A stretch of 34,912 nucleotides of DNA from Silicimonas sp. (GCA_022826205.1 JAJDVJ010000147.1:1-34912), one strand, 5' to 3'. Counted from the first letter of the stretch, positions 21,642-30,443 are shown. Notes: generated from the letters alone by a model not told the origin. Translations and numbers: made by a program.

Positions 21642-22460
21642 TCACCTTGAAACCCGGCTCACGAAAGCGTCGAACTCGTCGTCCTGGATCGGCACCGTGT
21701 GTTCTGCCGCCGGATAACCGCCCGTCTCAACATCCGATTTGTACTCTTTGAACGCCGCGATGCGTTCGTTCTGCAGCCGCTCGAACTCGGGCGCAAAGTT
21801 CCGATAGGCCTTGCCGTGGCGCGGCTTGTGGTTCTTGCCATATCCGCAGACGTCTTCGGTAAAGAGATATTGCGCATCGGCATGCCTGCCCGCACCCATT
21901 CCAAGCATGATCAGCGAGGAGTTCTCCGTGAGAAACTTCGCCACGCGGTCGGGAACGACTTCCAGTTCCGCGCCGAAGACACCGATTTCCTCGAGTTTCC
22001 GGGCATGCCGCCACAGCGCCTCCGCCTCGTCGGCAGTCTTGCCGACGGCCCGCCAGCCCGTCCAGGTAATGTAGCTGGGGATTAGGCCGATATGCCCGAC
22101 CACCGGAAGGTGGTTGTCACAGAGGACCTTCTGGATGTCGTAGGACGCAGAGCAATAGTAGGCGTCACCCCCGAACCCGGCAAAATGAAACGCCGCGCGC
22201 AGGTAATCCTCGGCGGTGGCAATCGGGCGCCCTTCGAACCGGCCCCAACCGCCGTAGGGCAGGCCCACCTGAACGAAACAGTCGCCTGCAGCCTCGCGCA
22301 TTTCCGCGTCGAAGAAGCGGCCTTCGATGGACAGCATGTGGATGCCAGCCGCATGTGCCGCCGCCGCTTCCTCGGGTGCTGTCACAAAGAGCATCGAGAT
22401 TTTCTCGCCGCGCCTCTTCATCGCACGGATGTCCTCGACATGGGGTCTGTTGTGGTACAT
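21642..22460 (-). CDS. Ketopantoate hydroxymethyltransferase (PanB)-like protein, diverged active site
   Basis: 272 residues, PanB length. Matching features are ISMLFVTAPEEAAAAHAAGI (the PanB opening), PVVGHIGLIPS with His123, VFGAELEVVP (catalytic-Glu region, Glu165/167) and GMGAGRHADAQYLFTEDVCG near 187-206. Yet the GDS loop that supplies a metal-binding Asp is replaced by IEGRF, and the VKLEGG strand by AYYCSAS, removing a Lys and a metal-binding Glu. A different one-carbon or aldol-type reaction is therefore likely. It is the last gene of the catabolic operon, 21 bp after the small unknown gene. PanB itself condenses ketoisovalerate with methylene-tetrahydrofolate. Confidence 0.75.
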   Translation of the reverse strand: MYHNRPHVEDIRAMKRRGEKISMLFVTAPEEAAAAHAAGIHMLSIEGRFFDAEMREAAGDCFVQVGLPYGGWGRFEGRPIATAEDYLRAAFHFAGFGGDAYYCSASYDIQKVLCDNHLPVVGHIGLIPSYITWTGWRAVGKTADEAEALWRHARKLEEIGVFGAELEVVPDRVAKFLTENSSLIMLGMGAGRHADAQYLFTEDVCGYGKNHKPRHGKAYRNFAPEFERLQNERIAAFKEYKSDVETGGYPAAEHTVPIQDDEFDAFVSRVSR

Positions 22461-22481
22461 TGGCTGTCTCCCTTGGTCTTC

Positions 22482-22799
22482 TCAGGCGGCCTTCAACTGC
22501 CGTTTCGGGTTTCTTGACGGATCGGCGAGCACGCGCGCATCGACAACTGTGCCTCGCTCCCTGAACTCTTCGAGAATACGAATGTCCTTTGAGACGGCGT
22601 TGCCTGGGCCGATCCAGGGGGCCAACTGGAACCGACCCACCAGGTCACATTGAAACACGACAGATGTGTCGTCCCCGGTCTCGCGCGTCCGGACCAAGCG
22701 GCCCTGCTCAAAGAGACCCGCCGCCTGGTGCGCTGCCCGCCAGTGGATGGGCTTGTTTGGCCAAGGAACTTCGGCAAAGGCGGCGAGCTGGAACAGCAT
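22482..22799 (-). CDS. Small hypothetical protein in the catabolic operon
   Basis: 105 residues; family not recognised. It starts 3 bp after the Rieske ferredoxin stop and ends 21 bp before the PanB-like gene, so it is co-transcribed. It contains WPNKPIHWRAAHQAAGLFEQ, then DDTSVVFQCDLVGRFQLAPW, and no cysteine pattern, signal peptide or membrane segment. By position one might expect a ferredoxin reductase here (MocF in rhizopine clusters), but the protein is far too short and lacks FAD or NAD motifs. Confidence 0.6.
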   Translation of the reverse strand: MLFQLAAFAEVPWPNKPIHWRAAHQAAGLFEQGRLVRTRETGDDTSVVFQCDLVGRFQLAPWIGPGNAVSKDIRILEEFRERGTVVDARVLADPSRNPKRQLKAA

Positions 22800-22802
22800 G
22801 CC

Positions 22803-23114
22803 TCAGATACCCACGAACACGCGGCCGCCTTCGACCTTGGTGGGATAGGTGTGCAGGTTCTCGCATGCGGGGGGCGATTCCACCTCACCTGTAGTCACAT
22901 CGAAGATCGAGGAGTGCTTGGGGCATTCGATGGTTGCCTCGACGACCAATCCACCGGAGAGGTGGACTTCTTCATGCGTGCACAATCCATCGGTGCAGTA
23001 GTAGCTGTCCTCGTGGTCCCGCACGATGATGAAGGTCCGTGTCCCGTGGTCGAAGCGGATCACGTCTTCCTCTTCGATGTCGTCAGCGGCACAGGCGTCG
23101 ATCCATTCGGCCAT
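22803..23114 (-). CDS. Rieske-type [2Fe-2S] ferredoxin (MocE-like)
   Basis: 103 residues, a stand-alone Rieske domain. The cluster ligands are Cys45-x-His47 (CTH) and Cys64-x-x-His67 (CPKH), with the GEVESPPACENLHTYP proline loop after them. It carries electrons to an oxygenase. In rhizopine catabolism MocE is such a ferredoxin, and here the likely acceptor is the membrane hydroxylase at 29333-30361. It sits 11 bp after the TIM-barrel gene. No reductase gene is in the operon, so a host reductase must serve it. Confidence 0.9.
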   Translation of the reverse strand: MAEWIDACAADDIEEEDVIRFDHGTRTFIIVRDHEDSYYCTDGLCTHEEVHLSGGLVVEATIECPKHSSIFDVTTGEVESPPACENLHTYPTKVEGGRVFVGI

Positions 23115-23125
23115 TGCGTCTCTCC

Positions 23126-24085
23126 TCAGATTTCTTGCGGCTTGAAATCAGCAGGCGCGGAGGGCATGACGCCTTGCAGAAGGGCCACGGATTTCTCAAG
23201 CCCTTCCAGCGAATTGAGCAGCACGTCCTCGTGCTCGATCGAGAGCCAGCCGTCATAGCCGCCCATCCTGAGCCGGTAGCAAAACTGCCGCCACCATTCC
23301 TCGCCGTGCCCGAAGCCCAGCGTGACGTAGGACCAGCTGCGCGCCGGGACATCCATCAACGATCCGTTTTCCAGCAGCGAGGTCGTGGCCTGGACCGGAG
23401 CGTTCAGAAGCGTGTCCTTGGCATGGACGTGGTAGATGGCCCCTCCAAACGCCTCGGCGGCGACCAACGGATCCGCTCCCATCCAGAAAAGATGCGAAGG
23501 ATCGAGGTTCGCCCCGATGACGGGCCCGACCGCTTGGCGGAGCTTGAACAGGGACGGAACGTTGTAAACGCACTGGTTGCCATGAAGTTCGAGCGCGAGC
23601 TTCTCGACGCCGTGCTCTTTCGCCAGTGCGACGATTTCGGTCCAAAACGGGATCAGCTTCTCTTCCCACTGGTAGCGCAGGATGTCCTGCGTCTCCGGCG
23701 GCCAGGAGGACACAACCCAGTTGGGCATCGTGTCATCTGCCGACCCGGCAGGCAGGCCCGACATGGTGCAAACCGTTTTCACGCCCATCTCGCCGGCAAG
23801 GCGGATGGTCTTTCTCAGGTCCTTGCCCTGCTTGGGATCGGTCGGGTGCAGCGGGTTGCCGTTCGCGTTGAAGCTGATGATCTCCAGCCCGCGCTTGTCA
23901 AACTCGGCCTGAAATGCCCTCTGCGCCTTCACGTTGCCCAAGAGGTCATCGATCTTGCAATGCGGTGCGGCGGACCAGCCGCAGGCATTCACCTCGACTC
24001 CGCTGACGCCCATGCGCGCCGCATGATCCATCATCTCACCAAAGCTCATCGCCCCGAGGCTGTCTGAAACTATCCCCAGCTTCAT
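23126..24085 (-). CDS. Sugar-phosphate isomerase/epimerase, TIM-barrel (MocC/IolE-like)
   Basis: 319 residues from ATG 24083-24085, which overlaps the preceding stop as ATGA; this decides the start over a longer frame. It has the xylose-isomerase-like TIM barrel of the AP-endonuclease-2 family: GEMMDHAARMGVSGVEVNAC, metal-site strands LALELHGNQCVYNVPSLFKL (Glu, His) and IGANLDPSHLFWMGADP (Asp, His), HVHAKDT, and WLSIEHED with a C-terminal Glu. All the usual divalent-metal ligands appear present. Relatives include MocC and IolE of inositol and rhizopine pathways. It probably isomerises or dehydrates an inosose-like intermediate. Confidence 0.85.
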   Translation of the reverse strand: MKLGIVSDSLGAMSFGEMMDHAARMGVSGVEVNACGWSAAPHCKIDDLLGNVKAQRAFQAEFDKRGLEIISFNANGNPLHPTDPKQGKDLRKTIRLAGEMGVKTVCTMSGLPAGSADDTMPNWVVSSWPPETQDILRYQWEEKLIPFWTEIVALAKEHGVEKLALELHGNQCVYNVPSLFKLRQAVGPVIGANLDPSHLFWMGADPLVAAEAFGGAIYHVHAKDTLLNAPVQATTSLLENGSLMDVPARSWSYVTLGFGHGEEWWRQFCYRLRMGGYDGWLSIEHEDVLLNSLEGLEKSVALLQGVMPSAPADFKPQEI

Positions 24086-25101
24086 GCGTAGAACTCCGGT
24101 CTTGCGATCATTTCGACCACCTGTTTCTGTCCCGATTCCAGCGCCTTGACACCAGCTTCCGCGACGATGCCAGCGCAATAGCCGTCCCAGCAATCGCTGG
24201 CGATCTCGGGAAAGGTTCCGGTTTCGGCGAAGCGCAGGAATTCGCGGTTCTGCCGGACGTAAGCCTCGCGATAGCGGCCGCGCCCATCGGCGTCATAGCG
24301 CGTGGCCGAGACCAGTTTCATGTCCGTCCGGGTAAGGGCGACATTGTTCATCGCAACGCTGCCCGCCTCGCCCACAAGCTCGGCGCGCACGTCATAGCCA
24401 TAGGCCGCGTTGTTGTTGATCTCGATGGTCACAAGCTGGCCATCGGTCGTTTCCAGCACCATGACTACCGGTGCGACACGTGCGTCCGAGCGTTTCGGTT
24501 GATGTGCGGTGATGCTTGCATATTCGGTTCCCAGGACATGCCGGACCACGTCAAATTCATGCGGTGCCGAGTTGGTGATCGCCATGGTCCCGGTAAAATC
24601 GGCCGCCGGGGTTTCCACGTTGCGGTGGAAGTTGTGCATCATCAGCGCCCGGCCCAACGTGCCGTTTCGCAGGACCGCACGCATTTCCACATAGGACTGA
24701 TCGAAGCGTCGCATGAACCCCAGCATCACATGGCGCGCGCCTGCGGCTTCCTCAGCCCGCATAACGTCAAGGCACTCCGATGAGCTTTGAGACAGCGGCT
24801 TTTCACACAGCACTCGTTTGCCGGCGGCAATGCAGGCTCTTGACAGGGGTGCGTGAGTGAAATCGGGCGAGGCGATGATCACGGCATCCACATCATCGCG
24901 CGCAATGACAGCCTCGGGGTCAGTCGCGAAATCTTCGGCTTCATGCGCACCCGCTATCGAGCGCGCGCGCTCTGCGTCCACGTCGCACACCACTTGAAGC
25001 GCGGCACCAGGCATGTCTTGTGCCACGATCCCGGCGTGGTCAGCTCCCATCAAGCCTGCGCCAATTACGGCAATTCTCGTGGTCAAAACAATCTCCGTCA
25101 A
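24082..25101 (-). CDS. Gfo/Idh/MocA-family NAD(P)-dependent dehydrogenase
   Basis: 339 residues. The N-terminal Rossmann domain has IAVIGAGLMGADHAG (residues 10-24). VDAVIIASPDFTHA and KRVLCEKPLSQ carry the family's catalytic Lys101 (EKP). The C-terminal sheet domain includes TNSAPHEFDVVRHVLG with the substrate-site Asp and His. It oxidises a hydroxyl on an inositol- or sugar-like ring using NAD(P). It is translationally coupled (ATGA) to the TIM-barrel gene and lies 72 bp after the ABC ATPase gene. MocA of rhizopine catabolism belongs here; inositol dehydrogenase is the main alternative. Confidence 0.92.
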   Translation of the reverse strand: MTEIVLTTRIAVIGAGLMGADHAGIVAQDMPGAALQVVCDVDAERARSIAGAHEAEDFATDPEAVIARDDVDAVIIASPDFTHAPLSRACIAAGKRVLCEKPLSQSSSECLDVMRAEEAAGARHVMLGFMRRFDQSYVEMRAVLRNGTLGRALMMHNFHRNVETPAADFTGTMAITNSAPHEFDVVRHVLGTEYASITAHQPKRSDARVAPVVMVLETTDGQLVTIEINNNAAYGYDVRAELVGEAGSVAMNNVALTRTDMKLVSATRYDADGRGRYREAYVRQNREFLRFAETGTFPEIASDCWDGYCAGIVAEAGVKALESGQKQVVEMIARPEFYA

Positions 25102-25173
25102 TTCATGCGGACTGAAATGCCGCCCGTCAGCTTGCTTTCGTGGCGACCGGACGGGTGGCCGTCCGGGCTGCCT

Positions 25174-25998
25174 TCAGTGTGCAGGCGGCGGCGGATGACC
25201 GTCGCGGGTCTCCATGTAGCCTTCGATATTGGCTTCCAGGTCGGCCATGGATTCTCCACCGGCCATGAGGTCGGCGATCTCCTCCCGCGTTTTTTCCCCT
25301 TTTCGGAAATCGGCCGCGATGGCGCCGCGGATCAGAACCGCGAAGTGGTCGCCTACTGCCATGGCGTGCATGACCTGGTGCGTGATGAAAATCACCGCCA
25401 GTCCGCGCCGCTTGGCTTCCTTCACGATCCGCAAGACATGCGCGGCCTGCTTGACCCCGAGCGCGGCCGTCGGTTCGTCGAGGATCAGCACGCGCGCCCC
25501 GAAATAGACCGCGCGCGCAATCGCCAAAGACTGGCGCTCGCCCCCGGACAATCCGCCAACGAGCCGGTCTCCATCGGTGATGCGGGTAATCCCCATTTTC
25601 TGGACCTCTTCAACCGCGATGCGATTGGCTTTCGCCCGGTCGAAAGCCTTGAACGGGCCGAATCCCTTCGTCGGCTCGACTCCGGCAAAGAAATTCCTTC
25701 CGATGGACATGAGCGGATAAGTTCCGCCGAACTGATGCAACGTCGCGATGCCCATGTTCTGGGCTTCCCTGGGGTTTGCAAAACTGACCGGCTTGCCGTC
25801 CATCCACATCTCGCCGCGCGTGGGCTGGTACACGCCAGAGAGCGTCTTGATCAGCGTGGACTTTCCCGCGCCATTGTCGCCGAGCAGGCAAAGAACTTCA
25901 CCCTCGTGCACCTTCAGGCTGATATCGTGCAGCACGTCGATCGGACCAAAACTCTTGTCGAGGCCTCTCATTTCCAGAACGGGTGTTTTGTCAGACAT
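25174..25998 (-). CDS. Sugar ABC transporter ATP-binding protein (CUT2, single-domain)
   Basis: 274 residues from ATG 25996-25998, preceded by AAGGA. All ATPase motifs are seen: Walker [10 protein letters not shown] (40-48), Q-loop Gln89, signature LSGGE (150-154), Walker [11 protein letters not shown] (171-180) and H-loop His207. One nucleotide-binding domain only, like FrcA, rather than the tandem RbsA type. It would work as a homodimer with the two permeases encoded upstream. The DGHPPPPAH tail is family-atypical. It energises uptake for the catabolic operon. Confidence 0.92.
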   Translation of the reverse strand: MSDKTPVLEMRGLDKSFGPIDVLHDISLKVHEGEVLCLLGDNGAGKSTLIKTLSGVYQPTRGEMWMDGKPVSFANPREAQNMGIATLHQFGGTYPLMSIGRNFFAGVEPTKGFGPFKAFDRAKANRIAVEEVQKMGITRITDGDRLVGGLSGGERQSLAIARAVYFGARVLILDEPTAALGVKQAAHVLRIVKEAKRRGLAVIFITHQVMHAMAVGDHFAVLIRGAIAADFRKGEKTREEIADLMAGGESMADLEANIEGYMETRDGHPPPPAH

Positions 25999-26070
25999 CG
26001 GTTGGTCCTTCATTTCTTTCGACGCGTCGGCTGTGGGGCACTGGAAGACGCTGTTCACCGTTTGCGGCGT

Positions 26071-27117
26071 TCAGTGTGCGCTTTGTCCGCTTCCGGCGCT
26101 CATCGGCGCATCTTGTTTCTGTTTGCCTCTTTTTCCTGTGGCGGCACTGAGCGCCAGTTTCCGGAGACTCTCGTTCATCGCGACGGCAACCAGCAGCATC
26201 ACCCCGATGATCAGGTTCGACCAGTTGCGGTCGATCGCGGTGAAATCGATCCCCTTGTTCACAATGGCGAAGGTGAGCGAGCCAACAAAGATGCCCGGCA
26301 CAGAACCGAAACCGCCGGTGAGCAGCACGCCACCCACGACGACGCTGACAATGATGTTGAAGATATCGTGCATCCCGCCAGACACTTGGGCCGAGTTGAA
26401 CAAAATCGCATGGCACATGCCGACAAACGACGCACTTGTCGCGGTCAGGATGAACAGCAGGATGGTCATGCGGTTCACCGGAATGCCTGCGTTACGCGCG
26501 CTTTCCTTGTCGCCGCCCATGGCAAAGATCCAGTTGCCGTAGCGGCTCTGATGCAGAACGAACCAGAAGATCACGGCGAAGAAGACCCACCAAACAATGA
26601 CAACCTGGTGCGAGCCGCCAAACATGAGCTGCCCGAAGACGGTCTTGGCCCAGTCCGGCGCGGTCAACGGTACCGAAGCGCTGCCTGTCAGCAGCTTGGA
26701 TCCGGCCAGAACCACACCTTGCATTCCGACCAGGGTCGCAAGCGTGACAATTAACGTCGGAACGTTTGTCCGCACGGCCAGCACGCCGTTGATGGTGCCG
26801 ACAATAACGCCAATTGCGAGCGCACCCAGAATGCCAAAGATGATCGGCAATTCGTAGTGGCCCGAAATTATCGCCGTGGTCATTGCCCCTGCAGGGATCA
26901 TCGCTCCGATTGAAATGTCGATCTCGCCCGAAATCATCAACAGGCCGACCGGCAGCGCGACAATCCCGATGCGGGCCGCATAGTTGACCCAGCTCGCGGC
27001 GCCCATCAACTTGCCGAAATCCACCCCGCCGATGAGAATGTAAAAGGCCAGAACGCCGACCAGGCTTAGAACCGAAGCGGCCGCCGGGCGGCGCAGCAGG
27101 TTCGAAATCATGTCCAT
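26071..27117 (-). CDS. Sugar ABC transporter permease (CUT2), second of two
   Basis: 348 residues with 8-10 hydrophobic segments (SVLSLVGVLAFYILIGGV, ITILLFILTA-type stretches). GLLMISGEIDISIGAMIPAG and GGDKESARNAGIPVNRM are the strongly conserved CUT2 permease motifs, the latter the coupling region for the ATPase. It starts 12 bp after the first permease gene. The two permeases are similar but clearly distinct, so a heterodimeric channel is likely. The polar C-terminal tail (about 330-348) is rich in Lys, Gln and Ser. Confidence 0.92.
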   Translation of the reverse strand: MDMISNLLRRPAAASVLSLVGVLAFYILIGGVDFGKLMGAASWVNYAARIGIVALPVGLLMISGEIDISIGAMIPAGAMTTAIISGHYELPIIFGILGALAIGVIVGTINGVLAVRTNVPTLIVTLATLVGMQGVVLAGSKLLTGSASVPLTAPDWAKTVFGQLMFGGSHQVVIVWWVFFAVIFWFVLHQSRYGNWIFAMGGDKESARNAGIPVNRMTILLFILTATSASFVGMCHAILFNSAQVSGGMHDIFNIIVSVVVGGVLLTGGFGSVPGIFVGSLTFAIVNKGIDFTAIDRNWSNLIIGVMLLVAVAMNESLRKLALSAATGKRGKQKQDAPMSAGSGQSAH

Positions 27118-27129
27118 ATCCGGCTTGCC

Positions 27130-28248
27130 TCACGCCTTCTTCGTCGCGGCGCTCAGCGCAAGCGCCCGGAAGGTGTCATTAGACAGGACCGCCGCCAGGA
27201 GCAGCGCACCCACGATGATCGACCCGACGTTGGGGTCTAGTGCAGCAAAGAAGACACCCTGGTTGACAACTGCGAAGGTCATCGTGCCCAGAAGGATGCC
27301 AATGATGGACCCGGCGCCGCCGGTCAGAAGGACGCCTCCGATCACCACGCACATGATCGAGTTGAAGATGAACGCCTGACCACCGGCGACTTGCGCCTGT
27401 TGATAGGTCATCACTTGCACGACTCCGACAAAGGCAGCACAGAAGCCCGAGGCGATGAAGAGCCCGATTGTAACCCGATTTGAGGGGATCCCAGCGTTCC
27501 GGGCGCTCTCGCGGTCACCGCCGATGGCAAAAATCCAGTTTCCGATGGGGGAGATGTGCAGGACGTAGAAAAACAGCGCTGCAAATCCGAGCCACCAGAG
27601 GATGGCAACGTTGAACATGTTGTTGATGAACTGGCCCAGCAGAAACTTGGTTGTCGGATCAGGGACATAGGAGACGCTGGTGGAGCCCTTGATCAGCACC
27701 GCAAATCCAAGCGTCAGCCCCATGACGGCGAACATGACGCCGATGGTGACAATCAATGACGGGATGGTGGTCCGCGTGACCAGCAGGCCATTCACCAAGC
27801 CGATCGCCGTGCCGACGCAAAGGCCCCCGCAGATGGCCACCAAAGCGGGAAGATCGTAATGCCCCGCGAGCATCGCCGTCATCATCGAAGACGCGGGCAC
27901 GACAGATCCTACCGAAAAGTCGAACTCGCCGGAGATCATCAAGAGGCCCACTGGCAGGGCGATGATGCCGACCTCTGCCGCGATGTTCAGCCAGCTCGAC
28001 CAGCCCGGTGCACCCATGAACACAGGTCCACCAAGGGCTGCAAAAAAGATGAAGACGACGACGAACCCGATGAACGAACCGGTCTCGGGCCGCCTGGCCA
28101 GCGCGCCAAGCGAGTGTCCCTTGGTCTCTGTTTGCGTTTCCGTCGCCAACGCCCGTGGTTCCCCGTTTGCGCCGACCGTTCGACGGCCCATGCGCATGCC
28201 TTGCGAGTCTTTTGAGGCAGCCGCCCGGACAAACCGGGCGACAACCAC
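27130..28248 (-). CDS. Sugar ABC transporter permease (CUT2), first of two
   Basis: 372 residues if the GTG at 28246-28248 is used. The GTG sits 12 bp after the binding-protein stop without a clear ribosome site, so ATG 28195-28197 (MRMGRRTV) is an alternative. A 50-residue polar N-terminus precedes the membrane segments (IGFVVVFIFFAALGG and others). GLLMISGEFDFSVGSVVPAS and GGDRESARNAGIPSNRV match the CUT2 permease motifs. It pairs with the permease at 26071-27117. Confidence 0.92.
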   Translation of the reverse strand: MVVARFVRAAASKDSQGMRMGRRTVGANGEPRALATETQTETKGHSLGALARRPETGSFIGFVVVFIFFAALGGPVFMGAPGWSSWLNIAAEVGIIALPVGLLMISGEFDFSVGSVVPASSMMTAMLAGHYDLPALVAICGGLCVGTAIGLVNGLLVTRTTIPSLIVTIGVMFAVMGLTLGFAVLIKGSTSVSYVPDPTTKFLLGQFINNMFNVAILWWLGFAALFFYVLHISPIGNWIFAIGGDRESARNAGIPSNRVTIGLFIASGFCAAFVGVVQVMTYQQAQVAGGQAFIFNSIMCVVIGGVLLTGGAGSIIGILLGTMTFAVVNQGVFFAALDPNVGSIIVGALLLAAVLSNDTFRALALSAATKKA

Positions 28249-28260
28249 TTGCAGGGAGGA

Positions 28261-29238
28261 TTAGCGTGCGCCAGCCTCGACACCTGCAATCACCAGGTCC
28301 ACGTTGCTTGCATCGACAACGCCCGGACCGGTGAGGATCTCACGAGTCGGGATGGTGGTGCCATACTGGACATGGTTGGTCAGGATCGACACGGCGAAGA
28401 AGCCCTGCTGATAGCCCTGCTGGTCAATCGCGCAGGCCTGAGTGCCCTGCTGGATGTTGGCGAGGATCGAGTCGTTGAAGTTCATGCCGCAGACATGGAC
28501 CGACCCGGTCTTGCCGGCCTGCTGAACGCCGCTGATGGCGGCGTTGGTGTCCTGATCACCGATCGCGAACAGCGCGTTGATATCGGCATTTTGCAGCAGA
28601 TGCGCGCGCACAGCCTGAGCCACCGCGGTGCTGTCGCCGAAGGCTGTTGCGGGAAGCTGCAGGACCGATCCATTGCCGCCGTTCTCGCTCATCCCGTCGT
28701 TGAACCCATTGCAGAAGGCCTCGATGTTGGCCGCACCCGGCAGGGTGTTGACGCAAGCACCATTGGTATGGCCCGCCTTGGCAAGGTATTCGCCGCCCGC
28801 ATGGCCAGACTTGTAGTCGACAGCGCCGACATAGTTCATCGCGCCCAAACGATCCGCAGCCTCAATGCCACCGGCATTGTAGATCACCAGGGGAATGTCC
28901 GCAGCCACAACGGCCTCGAACGCCGGGTCCATCGCTTCGGGCACCCAGTTGGGGCCGACAATTGCATCTGCACCCTGGTCGATGGCTTGACGGATCAGTT
29001 CCGCAGCGTCAGGTCCAAGGTTGTCGTAGTTCTGCGGTCCGAGCCAGGTGACGGAGCCACCGTGGGATTCGGCCACGAGTCCTGCATGTTCTGCACCGAG
29101 CTTCACGCGGGACCAGAACGGATCGTCCGGCTTGCCGCCGATCACGAAGATGTCCGGGCCACTGCCATCTTGCGCCACCGCAAAGGTGCCGCTCATGGCG
29201 ATGGCGGCTGCTGCCGCAAGGACTTTGGTCAGTTTCAT
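28261..29238 (-). CDS. Periplasmic sugar/inositol-type binding protein (Peripla_BP_4)
   Basis: 325 residues from ATG 29236-29238, with AGGAGA about 7 bp upstream. Signal peptide MKLTKVLAAAAAIAMSGTFA, cut near AVAQD. The fold is ribose-binding-protein-like: IFVIGGKPDDPFWSRVKLGA, AIDQGADAIVGPN, IPLVIYNAGG, ALFAIGDQDTNAAISGVQQA and CAIDQQGYQQGFFAVSIL. It captures the ligand for the two-permease importer. In rhizopine clusters MocB is such a protein; myo-inositol, other cyclitols or pentoses are alternatives. Confidence 0.92.
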   Translation of the reverse strand: MKLTKVLAAAAAIAMSGTFAVAQDGSGPDIFVIGGKPDDPFWSRVKLGAEHAGLVAESHGGSVTWLGPQNYDNLGPDAAELIRQAIDQGADAIVGPNWVPEAMDPAFEAVVAADIPLVIYNAGGIEAADRLGAMNYVGAVDYKSGHAGGEYLAKAGHTNGACVNTLPGAANIEAFCNGFNDGMSENGGNGSVLQLPATAFGDSTAVAQAVRAHLLQNADINALFAIGDQDTNAAISGVQQAGKTGSVHVCGMNFNDSILANIQQGTQACAIDQQGYQQGFFAVSILTNHVQYGTTIPTREILTGPGVVDASNVDLVIAGVEAGAR

Positions 29239-29332
29239 TTTGGGTCTCCTTCCCTTGGGTGCCGACATTGCGGCGGTTGATGTCGTGTCAGGCCTGCCGC
29301 TTGCGTGCCTCCTGCGCACGCGAGCGTTGCGA

Positions 29333-30361
29333 CTATTCTGCCAGTACTGCCTGTGCCTGCCTTGCCTTCATTCGTTCCCTTTTCTTCCGGAAACGGGCTT
29401 TCATCTGCTCGTCGGCCTCCCTGGAGCCGTCGTGCCAGTAGCCGAACCACTTATCGAGCGGCACGAGGCCGTCAGCGCCGTAGTTCACCTCGAAGTACTT
29501 GTGATGCAGGTAGTGGGCATAGGCGTGGCTATCGAGCGGCGTCTCCTCCGTGATCTCCAGCTTGTCGAACCCGATGTGCCCGTTGAGCGCGCCGTAGCCC
29601 ACGGCATGGCTGTTGAACATCATCACGATCGGGTTCGACGGGATGAACAGGTGCCACGCGATCTCGCCAAAGTAGAGCAGATGCTCGACTGGATGCATCG
29701 AAAGCGAAGACCACGGGCTGGGGTTGATCGAGTTGTGGTGGACCGAATGGATCCACTTGTAGAGCGTTGGCGTGTGGATCAAGCGGTGGATGCAGAAGAA
29801 GTGAATCTCGTGGATGGCCGGAACCAGAAAGGTGAGGACGATCAACCAAACCCAGTTGTCCTGCCAGCCGATCCATCCAAAGACGTGGTAGCCGTTGGCG
29901 AAACACCAGAGCATTGCGACTTCTATCGCCGTCCAGATCGGAATGCCGATGAAGAAGCTGCGCAGGAAGTTGTCGAGGTTCTGGCTCTTGAACCAGAAGA
30001 CGTCAGACGGATGTTCAGACGGAAACCTGGCATTGAACTTGAACCGCGTCTCCTGCTTGCGCCTGACGTAGTAGAACAGTTCGATCGCGCCGTAGAGCAG
30101 AAAGATGCCGGCCGCATTGACCGCGAACAGGTACAGCGCCCACCCCCAGCTGATCGTCTTCATCACCTCCACTTCCGGAATGACGAAAATCCAGTAGAGC
30201 AGTGCCGTTGCCATATGGAAGGCATGCCAAGGCCAGATGAAATCTCTCAGGAAGTGACCCATCCGGTCCCACTTTCCGCGCCAGAATGGGGCAATCTCGA
30301 GGGTCGCGTTCGGCGTCCAGTTGCCACGCTTGTCACGGGTTCCGTGTTCCAGATCGTCCAC
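29333..30361 (-). CDS. Membrane fatty-acid-hydroxylase/sterol-desaturase-family di-iron oxygenase
   Basis: 342 residues from GTG 30359-30361, chosen because GGGAGGG lies 6 bp upstream; a TTG further up would put that site inside the gene. Several membrane segments (LYLFAVNAAGIFLLYGAIEL, NWVWLIVLTFLVPA) surround histidine boxes: HEIHFFCIHRLIH (184-196), HSVHH (205-209), then SMHPVEH and HAYAHYLHHKYFEVNYG (279-295). These bind two irons and activate O2. Its place in this operon with a Rieske ferredoxin points to hydroxylation or O-demethylation of the imported compound, the job proposed for MocD in rhizopine use. Lipid hydroxylation is the alternative. Confidence 0.87.
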   Translation of the reverse strand: MDDLEHGTRDKRGNWTPNATLEIAPFWRGKWDRMGHFLRDFIWPWHAFHMATALLYWIFVIPEVEVMKTISWGWALYLFAVNAAGIFLLYGAIELFYYVRRKQETRFKFNARFPSEHPSDVFWFKSQNLDNFLRSFFIGIPIWTAIEVAMLWCFANGYHVFGWIGWQDNWVWLIVLTFLVPAIHEIHFFCIHRLIHTPTLYKWIHSVHHNSINPSPWSSLSMHPVEHLLYFGEIAWHLFIPSNPIVMMFNSHAVGYGALNGHIGFDKLEITEETPLDSHAYAHYLHHKYFEVNYGADGLVPLDKWFGYWHDGSREADEQMKARFRKKRERMKARQAQAVLAE

Positions 30362-30429
30362 GCGTTTCCCTCCCAAATGCGGCGCAGGCCTTCGTCAGTG
30401 GCCGTCGAACTCACTTTTTTGTTGACAGT

Positions 30430-30443
30430 TTGATCTGGATCAA
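30430..30443. promoter_or_regulatory. FNR/FnrL/FixK-type binding site
   Basis: TTGATCTGGATCAA, a perfect match to the TTGAT-N4-ATCAA consensus, with one more matching base pair on each side. It lies between divergent lacI and the hydroxylase operon, 68 bp before the hydroxylase GTG. A TTGACA at 30422-30427 overlaps its edge on the lacI side. Confidence 0.6.

Noticed and set aside
23039-24067. 342-codon plus-strand frame, and similar ones at 28249-29280 and 29048-30433
   Set aside because: Antisense shadows of well-supported catabolic genes; no ribosome sites or domains.
24853-26754. 633-codon open frame on the plus strand
   Set aside because: It lies wholly antisense to the dehydrogenase and ABC genes, with a low-complexity His/Arg/Asp-rich translation typical of GC-rich shadows.
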